Shown one piece after another: positions 15,501 to 23,983 of a stretch of 64,000 bases of DNA (the stretch's first letter is position 1; each line of letters starts with the position of its first letter). This stretch comes from Micrococcus sp. (GTDB taxonomy: Bacteria > Actinomycetota > Actinomycetes > Actinomycetales > Micrococcaceae): positions 62,001-126,000 of the forward strand of contig JASBVO010000002.1 in assembly GCA_029961105.1 (NCBI GenBank). The letters run 5' to 3'. The translations under genes were made by a program, and so were the position numbers. The notes below the pieces were generated by a model that saw only the letters and a program-made list of their open reading frames with translations, was not told the origin of the DNA and searched no databases.

Positions 15501-18063
15501 CGAGCCGTTCCAGGACCTCCTCCACGCCCTTGAGCGTCCGACCGGCCGGCTGGCGGTCCTCGAGCCAGCGCTCCAGCAGCCCCAGGATCACGGGGACCTG
15601 GTGGTCGATGCGCTGCTGGGCCAGGAACAGCCGGAACACGGCCTGCTCCAGCTCCGGCGTGCGGTCCAGGCTCGTGACGTCATAGTGCCGAAGGGCACGG
15701 GAGAGCCGGTCCTGGAACGACGCCGGCAGGCCCTCCCCCTCCGCGTCCAGGGAGTGCAGGAAGGTGTGGAAGTGCTCGCGCGGGCTGTGCACGCGGGTGT
15801 CCAGCTCGTCCTCCTGCAGGCTCGGCCGGTTCCGGGCCAGTTCACACAGGTCCGCGAAGATCGTCAGCAGGTCCAGCTCGGTCTGGACCAGTCCCGCGTC
15901 GTCCAGCGATGCGCCCCGGACGACGCCGTCGTAGCCGGCCAGCAGCTCCCGGCCCCGTTGCTCACTCACGTCGAAGCCGGTGATGAGGGCCCGCAGGCCG
16001 TCCAGGTGGGCGCGGGCCTCGGTCCGCGCGTCCTCGCTGGCGGCGATGTCCCCGGGGATGATCCGGACCCGCGGCGCGTCCTCGGTGACGACCTGCTCGT
16101 CCGCTGACTCGAGCCGGACCAGGGAGGCGCCGGCGTCGACCTGGGTGTTGACGGCAGCGAGGACCTCCTTGACGCGGCCGGCCTGCGGGGCGCGCACGGA
16201 GGTCTCCATCTTCATGGCCTCCAGCACGACGAGCACGTCCCCGGCCTCGACCTCGTCCCCGACGCTGACCGGCACGGACATCACGACGGCCGGGGAGGGG
16301 GTGCGCACGAGGCCGGCCTCGTCGCGGGTGATCCGGTGGGAGACGCCGTCGACCTCGATGAGGTGACCGCCGGTGCCCTCGACGGCGACGACCATGGAGG
16401 TGCCCTGGCCGGTGACGACCCTGCGCTCGTACTCGCTGAGCCGTTCGACGTCGACCTGGGTCTCACCGTGCTCCCCGATGACCCGGTACCGGTGCGGACC
16501 GGTCCGCTTGACCGTGAACGCATAGGGCTGACCCTGGTAGGCCAGTTCCACCGCGCGGCCGACCGAGTGGTCCGCGCGTGGTCGGCCACCGCGGGCGGCG
16601 GCGAGGAACCGCTGGCGTTCCAGGGCCTCCTCCGCCTCGTACACCTCGGCGGCGGCCGTCAGCAGCGCGATGTCCGCCTTGTCCGACGGGCCCGCGCCCG
16701 CGCCGGCTCCGGTGCGGTCCAGCCACCCGGTGTCCGCGGAGGCCGTGATGAGCTCTTCGCGGTCCAGCAGGTCCAGCAGGAAGGACTTCGTGGTGGTGCC
16801 GCCCTCGATGACCACGGTGGTCTCCCGCAGGGCGGTGCGCAGCCGCGCCAGCGCCGAGTCCCGGTCGGGCCCCCAGGCGATGATCTTGGCGACCATCGAG
16901 TCGAAGTCCGGCGGGATGACGTCACCCTGGCCGATGCCGGTGTCCACGCGGATGCCCGGTCCCAGGGGCAGGTCGAGCAGCTTGACGGTGCCGGGGGCGG
17001 CGGCGAACTCGTTGTCCGCGTCCTCGGCGTTCAGGCGGGCCTCGACCGCGTGGCCGTTCTCGGCCGGCATCTCGCCCTGGAGCGGCTGGCCGGCGGCGAC
17101 CTGCAGCTGCAGGCGGACCAGGTCCAGTCCCGTGGTCTCCTCGGTGATCGGGTGCTCCACCTGGAGTCGGGTGTTGACCTCGAGGAAGGTGAACAGCTGC
17201 TGCTCCGGCTGGTAGAGGTATTCCACCGTGCCGGCGCCGAGGTAGCCGGCGGCGCGGACCAGGTCGGCGGAGACCTGGCGCAGGTGGTCGGCCTGCTCCC
17301 GGGTCAGCAGCGGCGAGCTGGACTCCTCGATGACCTTCTGGTTCCGGCGCTGGATCGAGCAGTCGCGCACGCCCGGGGCCCACACGTTGCCGTGGGCATC
17401 GGCCATGACCTGCACCTCGACGTGCCGGGCATGGGTCACGAGCCGCTCCATGAACACCACCGGGTCGCCGAAGGACCGCAGCGCCTCACCCTGGGTGCGC
17501 TCGAACGCGGTCTGCAACTCGTCCTCCGCGTACACCTTGCGGATGCCGCGCCCACCGCCGCCGCTGCGTGCCTTGATGATCAGGGGGTAGCCGATGTCCT
17601 GGGCGTGCCGGCGCGCGTCCGCCATGCTCTCCACCGGACCCCCGCTCCACGGGGCCACGGGGACGCCGACCTTCTCGGCCAGCAGCTTCGCCGTCACCTT
17701 GTCACCGAGCCGGCGCATGGCCTCGGCCGAGGGGCCGATCAGGGTGATGCCCAGCCGGTCGCACAGCTCGGCGAACGTGGGATCCTCGGCCACGAATCCC
17801 CAGCCCACCCACGCGGCGTCCGCCCGGGACTCGAGCAGCGCGCGCTCGAGCTCGGCGTAGTCGAGGTAGGGGCTGCCGGAGCCCGTCCTGCGCAGGGCCA
17901 CCGCCTCGTCGGCCTGGCGGACGAACATCGCCCGCCGCTCGGCCTCCGTGTACATGGCCACGGTGCGGATGCCGTGGCCGAACTGCGCATTCACCTCCTT
18001 GACGGCCCGGATGAGCCTGACCGCGGCCTCACCGCGGTTCACCACTGCAATACGCTCGAACAT
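12532..18063 (-). CDS. Single-chain biotin-dependent acyl-CoA carboxylase (YCC-type)
   Basis: One polypeptide of about 1843 residues carries every carboxylase activity. Biotin carboxylase: residues 1-450 (VVNRGEAAVRLIRA start, ATP-grasp Gly-rich loop KARSGGGGRGI near 170, EVNTRLQVEHPITE). Biotin carrier: EAMKMET with biotinyl Lys618. A central region of about 550 residues resembles the scaffold of eukaryote-like carboxylases. N- and C-carboxyltransferase domains: from about 1200 (GIGGYDRVMGPNG; LANLSGFDGSPE). Such bacterial single-chain carboxylases (YCC, described from Deinococcus) carboxylate acyl-CoAs; the substrate here is unknown. ATG 18063 begins the conserved domain, but a GTG four codons upstream (18075) has a better-placed GGAAAG. 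It follows the ketosynthase gene by 58 bases and is presumably cotranscribed. Confidence 0.9.
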   Translation of the reverse strand: MFERIAVVNRGEAAVRLIRAVKEVNAQFGHGIRTVAMYTEAERRAMFVRQADEAVALRRTGSGSPYLDYAELERALLESRADAAWVGWGFVAEDPTFAELCDRLGITLIGPSAEAMRRLGDKVTAKLLAEKVGVPVAPWSGGPVESMADARRHAQDIGYPLIIKARSGGGGRGIRKVYAEDELQTAFERTQGEALRSFGDPVVFMERLVTHARHVEVQVMADAHGNVWAPGVRDCSIQRRNQKVIEESSSPLLTREQADHLRQVSADLVRAAGYLGAGTVEYLYQPEQQLFTFLEVNTRLQVEHPITEETTGLDLVRLQLQVAAGQPLQGEMPAENGHAVEARLNAEDADNEFAAAPGTVKLLDLPLGPGIRVDTGIGQGDVIPPDFDSMVAKIIAWGPDRDSALARLRTALRETTVVIEGGTTTKSFLLDLLDREELITASADTGWLDRTGAGAGAGPSDKADIALLTAAAEVYEAEEALERQRFLAAARGGRPRADHSVGRAVELAYQGQPYAFTVKRTGPHRYRVIGEHGETQVDVERLSEYERRVVTGQGTSMVVAVEGTGGHLIEVDGVSHRITRDEAGLVRTPSPAVVMSVPVSVGDEVEAGDVLVVLEAMKMETSVRAPQAGRVKEVLAAVNTQVDAGASLVRLESADEQVVTEDAPRVRIIPGDIAASEDARTEARAHLDGLRALITGFDVSEQRGRELLAGYDGVVRGASLDDAGLVQTELDLLTIFADLCELARNRPSLQEDELDTRVHSPREHFHTFLHSLDAEGEGLPASFQDRLSRALRHYDVTSLDRTPELEQAVFRLFLAQQRIDHQVPVILGLLERWLEDRQPAGRTLKGVEEVLERLVVATQARFPVIGDVARNLRYRLFEEPRIRAAREQVFDRVRGSVSYLAANPEAADRRSRIDEIVAGPEPILSLVGEAVCGNRTGERELLEAITRRYYKIRTLTGVQSVTAAGRPVITGTFDLRGTPLALVSTVGSFAGLPDTLAALEPVAAGLDGEVVLDLYLSWDGRPEDPDAMSEALRAVLSASDWLATVRRVSVAAFGPGGSAPRQFTFRPAEGQLQEERVTRDMHPLTGQRVELWRLKEFDGTRLPAEPDTFLFHLQARENPADERIVALAEIRDVTPAHDAAGRVTGLPMAERTIAACLAGIRRAQSARGTGRRLLANRVVLYTWPVFDRPIEEVAAVVARNLRPLTLGVGLEEITLIFRVQDRPGAEPHEKALRYVFEAGGVTIRVTEPDTEPLQPMDAYTQKVRKARSRGNVYPYEIIPLLTGEAGSFTEHDLDDAGRLVPVDRPYGKNTAGIVAGVVTTPTERYSEGMTRVVLFGDPTKALGSLAEPECARVVAAIDLAEEMGAPVEWFALSAGAEISMDRGTENMDWVSRALRRIVTFTQGGGEVNIIVAGINVGAQPYWNAEATMLMHTKGILVMTPDSAMVLTGKHSLDYAGGVSAEDNFGIGGYDRVMGPNGQAQYWAPDLASAVGVLFAHYDHAYVAPGERFPRPAPTSDPVDRDVRTFPHTHPSSDFTTVGDIFSAEANPDRKKPYDIRTVMRAVSDQDHKVLERWADMADADTSVVFDAHLGGHPVCLVGIESRAVQRTGQYPADGPDQWTAGTLFPRSSKKTARAINAASGNRPLVVLANLSGFDGSPESMRTWQLEYGAEIGRAIVNFDGPIVFCVLTRYHGGAFVVFSGTLNETMEVAAVEGAYASVLGGSSAAAVVFTRDVNARVAADPRIQELTAAVEAADDADRARMLAQLTELRAEVRSEKLTEVGSEFDRKHSIERAREVGSVDVIVPPGGLRPYLVDAVERGLRQAGVTAADAEEGERKTETAATR

Positions 18064-18121
18064 TCCTGACGTCACCGTCTTTCCGTAGGGGGTCTGGGGG
18101 GAACTGCCGACGTCCGCGTGC

Positions 18122-20059
18122 TCAGTTGAACGCAACGGCCACGTCCTCGACCGATGACCCGTACTCGAAGACGTGGGCGTCGGCATCGGCCGTGGGAGCG
18201 GCCATCACCGCGGGATCGACCCGCATGATCGCGTAGCCGGCCACCGACCCGGCACCGAAGCCCGGCGCGAAGATCCGGGTCGGCCGGCTGATCGCGCCGT
18301 CCCGGACGGCGTCGAAGATGGCCAGCGGGATGGAGGCCGAGGAGGTGTTCCCCACCCGCTCGATGTTGAAGAACAGCTGGTCGGGCGTCAGCCCGGACTT
18401 CGTGGCCAGGTCGATGACCATGGACTTGTTGGCCTGGTGCGGGACGATCAGCTCGACGCTCTCCAGCAGGGAGGAGGCCCGCCCGTCCGGATCCGGCAGT
18501 TCGGCGATCTCTGCCAGCATCTGGGCGAGGTACCGGCCGGCCAGGTCCTTGACCTCCGGGCCGAAGACCGTGAGGTTGTTGTCGAACTCCGGGTTCGGCC
18601 AGATGATCGAGTTCACCTGGCTCACCGGCCCGGACGCATAGGTGTTGATGTACTCCAGGTCCGGGGTCTCCCCCTCGGGGGCGACGCCGAGGACCAGCGC
18701 CGCGGCCCCGTCGCCGAAGATCATCCGCGAGGGCCGGACGTTGCCGATCTTGTCCGAGAACTTCTCGGCACAGATCACCAGCACCGGACGCTCGACGTCC
18801 TGGAGGATCCGCGTGGCCTCGGCGAGGGCGTACGGCAGCCCGGCGCAGGCCGCGATGAGGTCATAGGAGGCGTGGGTCTGGTGGATCCCGAGCTCGCCGG
18901 AGACGTAGGTGGCGATCGAGGGCATCAGCCGATCGTTGGTGCACGTGGCCACGAGCACCGCGCCGACCTCCTCGGGCCCGATCCCGGCATGGGCCATCGC
19001 GGACCGGGCGGCCTTCAGGGCCAGGTCCTCGACCTGCGAGAAGGTGTAGAGCCGCTGCTGGATCCCGGTCTTGGAGACGATCTGCTCGGCGCTCATCGGG
19101 GACCAGTTGTAGGCGGAGTTGCGGATCAGGTCCTCGTTGGTGCAGATCTCCTCGCCGCCGGCCACAGCGAGAGAGAGGATGCGCGGCTGCACCGGCAGGT
19201 CGCGGACCACGATGGGCCGGTACGGGCGAACGGGGGCCTTGGCCTCGACGTCGGGGGCGCCGGCGCGGCGCCGTCCGTTGTGGCCGGCGGTGGCCCGGCG
19301 GATGAAGCGCTGCACGTCACGGTTCTTGGGGCGGTAGACGATCACGTAGTCCTCGTCACGCAGGTCACTGGCTGGGACGAGTTCGGTCTTCGACCGGTCC
19401 CAGGGGAACTGGTTGTGCAGCACCATCGCCCAGCGGCGCAGGGCCTCCAGCTCCGGGACCTCCTCATGGGCGTCCAGGATCTCGTCGTCCCGGAACACGG
19501 GGTAGTTCGGGTCGTAGTCGGTGACGCGGGCGACCAGCTGGCTCGGCTCGGCGAGGATCTGCGCCACCGTCGGCTTGACCGCGGTCAGTTCGGTGGCGTG
19601 GTAATTCCGGTGGGCGAACACGTCGAAGAGCAGCCCGAAGACCTCATCCTCCACCGTCTCGTCCCACCGCGCCTCCAGGGTCGGGTAGACCTCCCGCACG
19701 GCCGCGACCTTGCGGGCCCCGTCCTCCCAGGGGGTCAGCGCGGGAATGTAGACGTCCTCGCGGTTGCGGGGCACGTCCTTCCAGCGGGTGACCTGCTTGT
19801 CGTACATGGTCATCGCGTACCGGTTCGTCCAGAACAGGTTCATGGCGATGTCACGCAGCAGGTCGGTGCGCCGGGTGTACTTGCCCTGCCCGATCCGCTG
19901 CAGGATGTCCGTGCCGCTCGGGGCCTTGGACTCGAAGTCCCGCTGGATCACCTCTTCGAGCGTCTCCAGGCTGTCGAGGGCCGTCACGTCCAGCTCCGGG
20001 ATGAAATTCGAGGGGAAGACAAGCCTTCCGTGGCTGTTCTTCATGACGGACTGCAACAT
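18122..20059 (-). CDS. Beta-ketoacyl synthase III (FabH-like) with long N-terminal extension
   Basis: A 645-residue protein, about twice FabH length. The C-terminal half (about 290-615) is a KAS III thiolase fold with the complete triad: Cys405 (LIAACAGLPY), His541 (VPHQANKS) and Asn571 (ERVGNTSSASIPL), plus the glycine-rich PGFGAGSVAGYA. The N-terminal 270 residues are charged, mostly helical in appearance, and match no domain I recognise. FabH-type enzymes condense an acyl-CoA starter with malonyl thioester. The carboxylase directly downstream could make that extender, so the pair may form a private elongation route for a special lipid or polyketide. AGGAG lies six bases upstream of the ATG. 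The AT-rich upstream region with two palindromes suggests dedicated regulation. An acyl-carrier protein is not encoded nearby. Confidence 0.85.
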   Translation of the reverse strand: MLQSVMKNSHGRLVFPSNFIPELDVTALDSLETLEEVIQRDFESKAPSGTDILQRIGQGKYTRRTDLLRDIAMNLFWTNRYAMTMYDKQVTRWKDVPRNREDVYIPALTPWEDGARKVAAVREVYPTLEARWDETVEDEVFGLLFDVFAHRNYHATELTAVKPTVAQILAEPSQLVARVTDYDPNYPVFRDDEILDAHEEVPELEALRRWAMVLHNQFPWDRSKTELVPASDLRDEDYVIVYRPKNRDVQRFIRRATAGHNGRRRAGAPDVEAKAPVRPYRPIVVRDLPVQPRILSLAVAGGEEICTNEDLIRNSAYNWSPMSAEQIVSKTGIQQRLYTFSQVEDLALKAARSAMAHAGIGPEEVGAVLVATCTNDRLMPSIATYVSGELGIHQTHASYDLIAACAGLPYALAEATRILQDVERPVLVICAEKFSDKIGNVRPSRMIFGDGAAALVLGVAPEGETPDLEYINTYASGPVSQVNSIIWPNPEFDNNLTVFGPEVKDLAGRYLAQMLAEIAELPDPDGRASSLLESVELIVPHQANKSMVIDLATKSGLTPDQLFFNIERVGNTSSASIPLAIFDAVRDGAISRPTRIFAPGFGAGSVAGYAIMRVDPAVMAAPTADADAHVFEYGSSVEDVAVAFN

Positions 20060-20248
20060 GGTGATCTCCTGTGTCTGGACCTCATCGGCCGGATGCCCAC
20101 TGGCGCCGACTCGCGCCGCGGGGCGGTTGCCCCATCAGTGTCATGGTGATCTGCGTCTCTGCGTGAAATGTGAACTCTAGTGGCCTCAAATGTGATCCGT
20201 GTGTTAACTCTTCAGAGAATTTAGGGTTACCGGAAGGTCTATTCAGGT

Positions 20249-20281
20249 TACTAATTAGTAGTGAGGGACTTACTGGTAAGT
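20249..20281. promoter_or_regulatory. Two adjacent palindromes in an AT-rich promoter region
   Basis: TACTAATTAGTA (20249-20260) is a perfect 12-base palindrome, and ACTTAC-TG-GTAAGT (20268-20281) is a second dyad eight bases away. They sit in the most AT-rich stretch of the window (about 20160-20295), between the divergent ketosynthase operon and a pseudouridine synthase gene. They look like operator sites for a dimeric helix-turn-helix repressor. The regulator is not evident nearby. Confidence 0.55.
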
Positions 20282-20324
20282 AGGGAGGGTAATCGACTCC
20301 GCGCCGGTCTGGAAGACTAGGCGC

Positions 20325-21350
20325 GTGCCCGTTCCCCCTCCCCTGCCCGTGCGCGCCGGCGTCAACGCCACCCGGCTGCGGCTGCCGCCCTCGGGCTGGG
20401 ACAGCGTGCTGGACTACGTGCTGCACCGCTGGGGCCACGTGGACCCGGACGGCATCGTGGAACGGTTCCGCACCGGCGAGGTCCGCGCCTCCGACGGCAC
20501 CGTGGTCACCGGGGACACCCCGCTGGGGGTGCACGAGTCCGTGTGGTACTACCGGTCCGTGCCCCACGAGGCGCCCATCCCCTTCGAGATCACGGTGCTG
20601 CACCGGGACGAGCACCTGCTGGTGGCGGACAAGCCGCACTTCCTGCCCACCACGCCGGGCGGCCGCTTCGTCCAGGAGTCCGCCCTGGTCCGGCTGCGCA
20701 ACCGGCTGGGACTGGACCACCTCGTGCCGATGCACCGCCTGGACCGGGCGACGGCCGGCGTCGTGATGTTCTCCACCCACCCGGACACCCGCGGCGCCTA
20801 CCAGGTGCTCTTCGAGCGCCGGCAGGTGTGGAAGGCCTATGAGGCGGTCTCCGCCCTCCCGGCCGGGACCGCGCCGGAGACACTGTCCGGGCGGTTCCCG
20901 CTGACCTACCGGAACCGGATGGACAAGGTGAAGGGCGTGCTGACCGCCCGGACCCTGGACTACGGCCCGCTCCATTCCGGGCGCTCACCCGGGACCCCGG
21001 CCCGCAAGGGCCGGCGGACCAACCGTCCCACCCTCGGCGCCAACGCCGAGACCCGCATCGAGCTCCTCGGCACCGGGGTGTCCGCGGGCACCTGGGCGGG
21101 CACCGCCGTCGGGCACTTCCGGTTGTTCCCGACGACGGGACGCACCCATCAGCTGCGCGTGCACCTGGCGGCGCTGGGCCTGGGCATCCTGAACGACCCG
21201 TTCTACCCGGAACTGCTGGACGCCGCGCCGGACGATTACGACCGCCCCCTGCAGCTGCTGGCGCACACCATCGGCTTCACCGACCCCCTGACCGGGCAGG
21301 AACGGCGGTTCAGCTCCCGGTTGCGGCTGCGGGAACGGCCCGAGGCGTGA
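20325..21350 (+). CDS. RluA-family pseudouridine synthase
   Basis: A 341-residue RNA pseudouridine synthase. The catalytic aspartate lies in the family motif HRLDRATAG, preceded by LLVADKPHFLPTTPGG and followed by the RTHQLRVHLAALG substrate-binding block. These are RluA-subfamily features; an isolated S4 domain is not obvious. The RNA target (rRNA or tRNA position) cannot be assigned. The GTG start has only a weak upstream GGA. The last codon overlaps the GTG of the DedA gene, so the two are translationally coupled with the downstream coiled-coil protein gene. Confidence 0.88.
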   Translation: MPVPPPLPVRAGVNATRLRLPPSGWDSVLDYVLHRWGHVDPDGIVERFRTGEVRASDGTVVTGDTPLGVHESVWYYRSVPHEAPIPFEITVLHRDEHLLVADKPHFLPTTPGGRFVQESALVRLRNRLGLDHLVPMHRLDRATAGVVMFSTHPDTRGAYQVLFERRQVWKAYEAVSALPAGTAPETLSGRFPLTYRNRMDKVKGVLTARTLDYGPLHSGRSPGTPARKGRRTNRPTLGANAETRIELLGTGVSAGTWAGTAVGHFRLFPTTGRTHQLRVHLAALGLGILNDPFYPELLDAAPDDYDRPLQLLAHTIGFTDPLTGQERRFSSRLRLRERPEA

Positions 21351-21949
21351 CCGGGCTCGATGCGGCGTGGATCGCGTCCCTGGGCTGGTGGTTCCACCCG
21401 CTGACCGCGTTGCTGGTGGCCCTGGACGCGCCGGTTCCGCCCGTGCCGAGCGAGCTGTTCGTCATCGGCTCGGGGGCCATGGCCGAGCTCGGCACCGTGG
21501 GGCTCGCCCCCTCCCTGCTGTCCGCCTGGCTGGGGTGCTGGGCCGGTGACGTGGGACTGTATGCCCTGTTCCGGTACCGGCTCACCGGCCTACTGGACCG
21601 GACCACCTGGGGCCAGCGCATCCACCGGGGCATCCTGCGCCTGCTGGACAAGGCCGGGCCGGCCCCGAGCTACGCCACGCTGTTCGTGCTGCGGTTCATC
21701 TCCGGGGGCCGGACGGCGTCGATGGCGGCCGCCGGCATCGCGTCGCTGCCCTGGCGGCCGTTCCTGGTCCTGTCCGGTGGCGGTGCCCTGGCCTGGACCG
21801 GCTACATGGTGGGGCTGGGCTGGGTCACCGGGAGCGCGACTGGCCTCCCGACATGGGCGAGCGCTGTGGTAGGCATGGCGTTGGGTACCCTTGCAGGGTT
21901 GGTCATTGCGGGGGTGATCGCCGTCCGGCGGCGCTCCAGGGAGGGATGA
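21347..21949 (+). CDS. DedA/VTT-family membrane protein
   Basis: A 200-residue integral membrane protein of the DedA superfamily, implicated in other bacteria in undecaprenyl-phosphate or phospholipid flipping and envelope homeostasis. It has the re-entrant region with VPPVPSELFVIGSG, several hydrophobic segments and the conserved RFISGGRTA block (usually RFxPGxR). The protein is somewhat short of the usual 210-250 residues but has both signature regions. It starts at a GTG overlapping the TGA of the pseudouridine synthase gene (GTGA), and its stop is directly followed by the ATG of the next gene. Confidence 0.85.
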   Translation: MTGLDAAWIASLGWWFHPLTALLVALDAPVPPVPSELFVIGSGAMAELGTVGLAPSLLSAWLGCWAGDVGLYALFRYRLTGLLDRTTWGQRIHRGILRLLDKAGPAPSYATLFVLRFISGGRTASMAAAGIASLPWRPFLVLSGGGALAWTGYMVGLGWVTGSATGLPTWASAVVGMALGTLAGLVIAGVIAVRRRSREG

Positions 21950-23941
21950 ATGGTGCACGAGACGTCCTCTTCCTCAGCCGCGCTGCGACGGATGAGGGCC
22001 GCGGCGGAAGACTCCTCCGGCCCGGCGGAGACGGAACCGGCAACCCGGTCGCGCCTCGATGAGCGGCCCGATGAGCGCGCCGGCGACCGCCCCGATGAGC
22101 GCCCCGCAGGCCGCCAGGCCGGACGTCCGGCAGGTGCCGACGGCAACGGGCACCGCGACGGCGGCGAGGACCACGACCAGGCGCGCGCCGCCGCAACCCG
22201 GGAGGTCCCCGCGTCCCCCGAGGAGCGCACCGCGGCCACCCGGGAGGGCCCCGCCTCCTTCGAGGAGCGCACCGCGACCGTCCAGGCCCGGCTGCGGCAC
22301 GCCAACCTGCGTGAGCCCGTCACGCCGAGGGAGTCCCTCAACGACTGGCTGGACGGACTCGGTGAACCGGACTGGGACAAGGTCTCCCAGGTGATCTACG
22401 AATCCCCGGCGCATGCCAAGGCGGCCTACGAGCAGGCCAAGGTCCGGCTGGCCGAGGAGCGCGAACGCCGGGCCGAGGAACGCCGGCAGGCCGAGATCGC
22501 CCGGCGAGAGGCCGCCGAACGGGCGGAGGAGGAACGGCTGGAGGCCGAGCGCCTCGCCGAAGAGGAACGCCTGGAGGCCGAACGGCTCGCCGCCGAGCGC
22601 GCCGAGGCCGAACGGCTCGCCGCCTATCGCCGGGCGCAGGAGGAGGCCCGGCTCGAGGCCCAGCGGCGGGCGGAGGAGGAGGCCCGCCTGGAGGCAGAGC
22701 GCCGCCTGGAGGCCCAGCGCGCCGAGGAGGAGGCCCTCCGCCTGGAGATGGAACGCCAGGAGTACGAGGAGTGGCTCCAGCGCCAGCGCGAGCGGGAGAC
22801 CTGGGCGCTGCAGGTCGCGGCGCGGGAGACCGACGGCACGGACTGGGTTCCCCCGGCCGAGCGCCGCCCCCTGCTGGAGGAGCGTGGTGAGGACCTCACC
22901 GATGCCCAGTTGCTGGACCGTGCCCGGGCCTCCCTGCCGGAGTGGCGGCACCGGGACCGCATCGTGGAGAAGGCCCAGGCCATCGAGGCCGCCACGCTGC
23001 GCGCCCGGCCGGCAGCGGCCGAATCCGGCGAGGACCTCGAGCCCGAGCCCGAGGCCCTCCGGTACATCCCGCCCTACAACCTGCCCTCCCGTGAGCCCGA
23101 CCCCGCCCCGGTGTTCACCGACCTGCTGCGCCGGGTCACGGTGACGATCGCCTGGCTGCTGTTCGTGGCCGGCGGGGTCTACGGACTGGGTTTCCTGGGC
23201 GAGGACGCCACCGGCCCGTGGCTCCACGAGCTGCACGGTGGCCGGTTCGCCGGCGGATACTCGATGCTCTCCATGGCGTCCTGGGCCCAGCTGGCCTGGC
23301 CCGTGCTGTGGCTGGCCATGGGCGTGTACACCGTGCACCAATGGCGGCCGTCCCAGGCCTCCGCCGCGCGCCAGCGCGCCACGGGGTGGCGCGTGTCCGC
23401 GGCCATGGTAGCGGCCGTGGGGTGGTTCGTGATCGCCCGGACCGGCTTCATGCTCGGCGCCGAGCTCGTGGTCTGGCTGGCCCTGACGTACCTGCTGGTG
23501 GACTCCATCCACCAGCTGAACCTCTACACCGCCCGCAACCGCACGGAACGGGCCGTCACCGACGGGATGATCGGCTTGTTCACCGGCTGGGCGGTCATCT
23601 ACGCGGCCACCAACGCCTCGATCTGGCTGCAGTCCCTCGGCATCAACCTGCTGTGGATCCCGGGAGCCGTGTGGGCGGTGCTGACGATCGTCGTGGTGGT
23701 CTGGGGGACGGCGATGATGGCCATGACCGAGCGCGGACGCATCACCATCGCCCTGGGACTGTCCTGGGGGCTCGCGGCGATCCTGGGGCCCCGGCTGGTG
23801 GGCTCGATGCACTCCGTGTGGGTGGCGATCGTCGCCGCCATGGGCCTGTTCGTGGTGCTGCTGGCGACCGAGAACCGCCGCTACCGGATCAACCACGCCG
23901 AGCACCGCGCCGCGCTGGGCCACGTGGTGGACGACTTCTGA
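21950..23941 (+). CDS. Coiled-coil protein with C-terminal polytopic membrane domain
   Basis: A 663-residue protein I cannot name. Residues 1-115 are disordered and highly charged with DERPDER and PAGRQAGR-like repeats. Residues about 145-285 form a long Glu/Arg/Ala coiled coil built from EERLEAERLAEE-type heptads. A 100-residue linker follows. Residues about 385-640 contain roughly seven hydrophobic helices with short loops, ending in a hydrophilic tail (NRRYRINHAEHRAALGHVVDDF). The layout suggests a membrane-anchored scaffold projecting a cytoplasmic rod, possibly a cell-envelope or division organiser; this is inference only. The start has GGGAGG about six bases upstream and abuts the stop of the DedA gene, so the three genes form one unit. 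Confidence 0.7.
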   Translation: MVHETSSSSAALRRMRAAAEDSSGPAETEPATRSRLDERPDERAGDRPDERPAGRQAGRPAGADGNGHRDGGEDHDQARAAATREVPASPEERTAATREGPASFEERTATVQARLRHANLREPVTPRESLNDWLDGLGEPDWDKVSQVIYESPAHAKAAYEQAKVRLAEERERRAEERRQAEIARREAAERAEEERLEAERLAEEERLEAERLAAERAEAERLAAYRRAQEEARLEAQRRAEEEARLEAERRLEAQRAEEEALRLEMERQEYEEWLQRQRERETWALQVAARETDGTDWVPPAERRPLLEERGEDLTDAQLLDRARASLPEWRHRDRIVEKAQAIEAATLRARPAAAESGEDLEPEPEALRYIPPYNLPSREPDPAPVFTDLLRRVTVTIAWLLFVAGGVYGLGFLGEDATGPWLHELHGGRFAGGYSMLSMASWAQLAWPVLWLAMGVYTVHQWRPSQASAARQRATGWRVSAAMVAAVGWFVIARTGFMLGAELVVWLALTYLLVDSIHQLNLYTARNRTERAVTDGMIGLFTGWAVIYAATNASIWLQSLGINLLWIPGAVWAVLTIVVVVWGTAMMAMTERGRITIALGLSWGLAAILGPRLVGSMHSVWVAIVAAMGLFVVLLATENRRYRINHAEHRAALGHVVDDF

Positions 23942-23983
23942 CCGGGTTCCGCGGGGAGTGCAGCCCGGCCCGGCTGGGCGTTC

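Noticed and set aside
12700-16107. 1135-residue plus-strand frame inside the carboxylase
   Set aside because: Antisense shadow of strongly conserved carboxyltransferase and biotin-carrier sequence.
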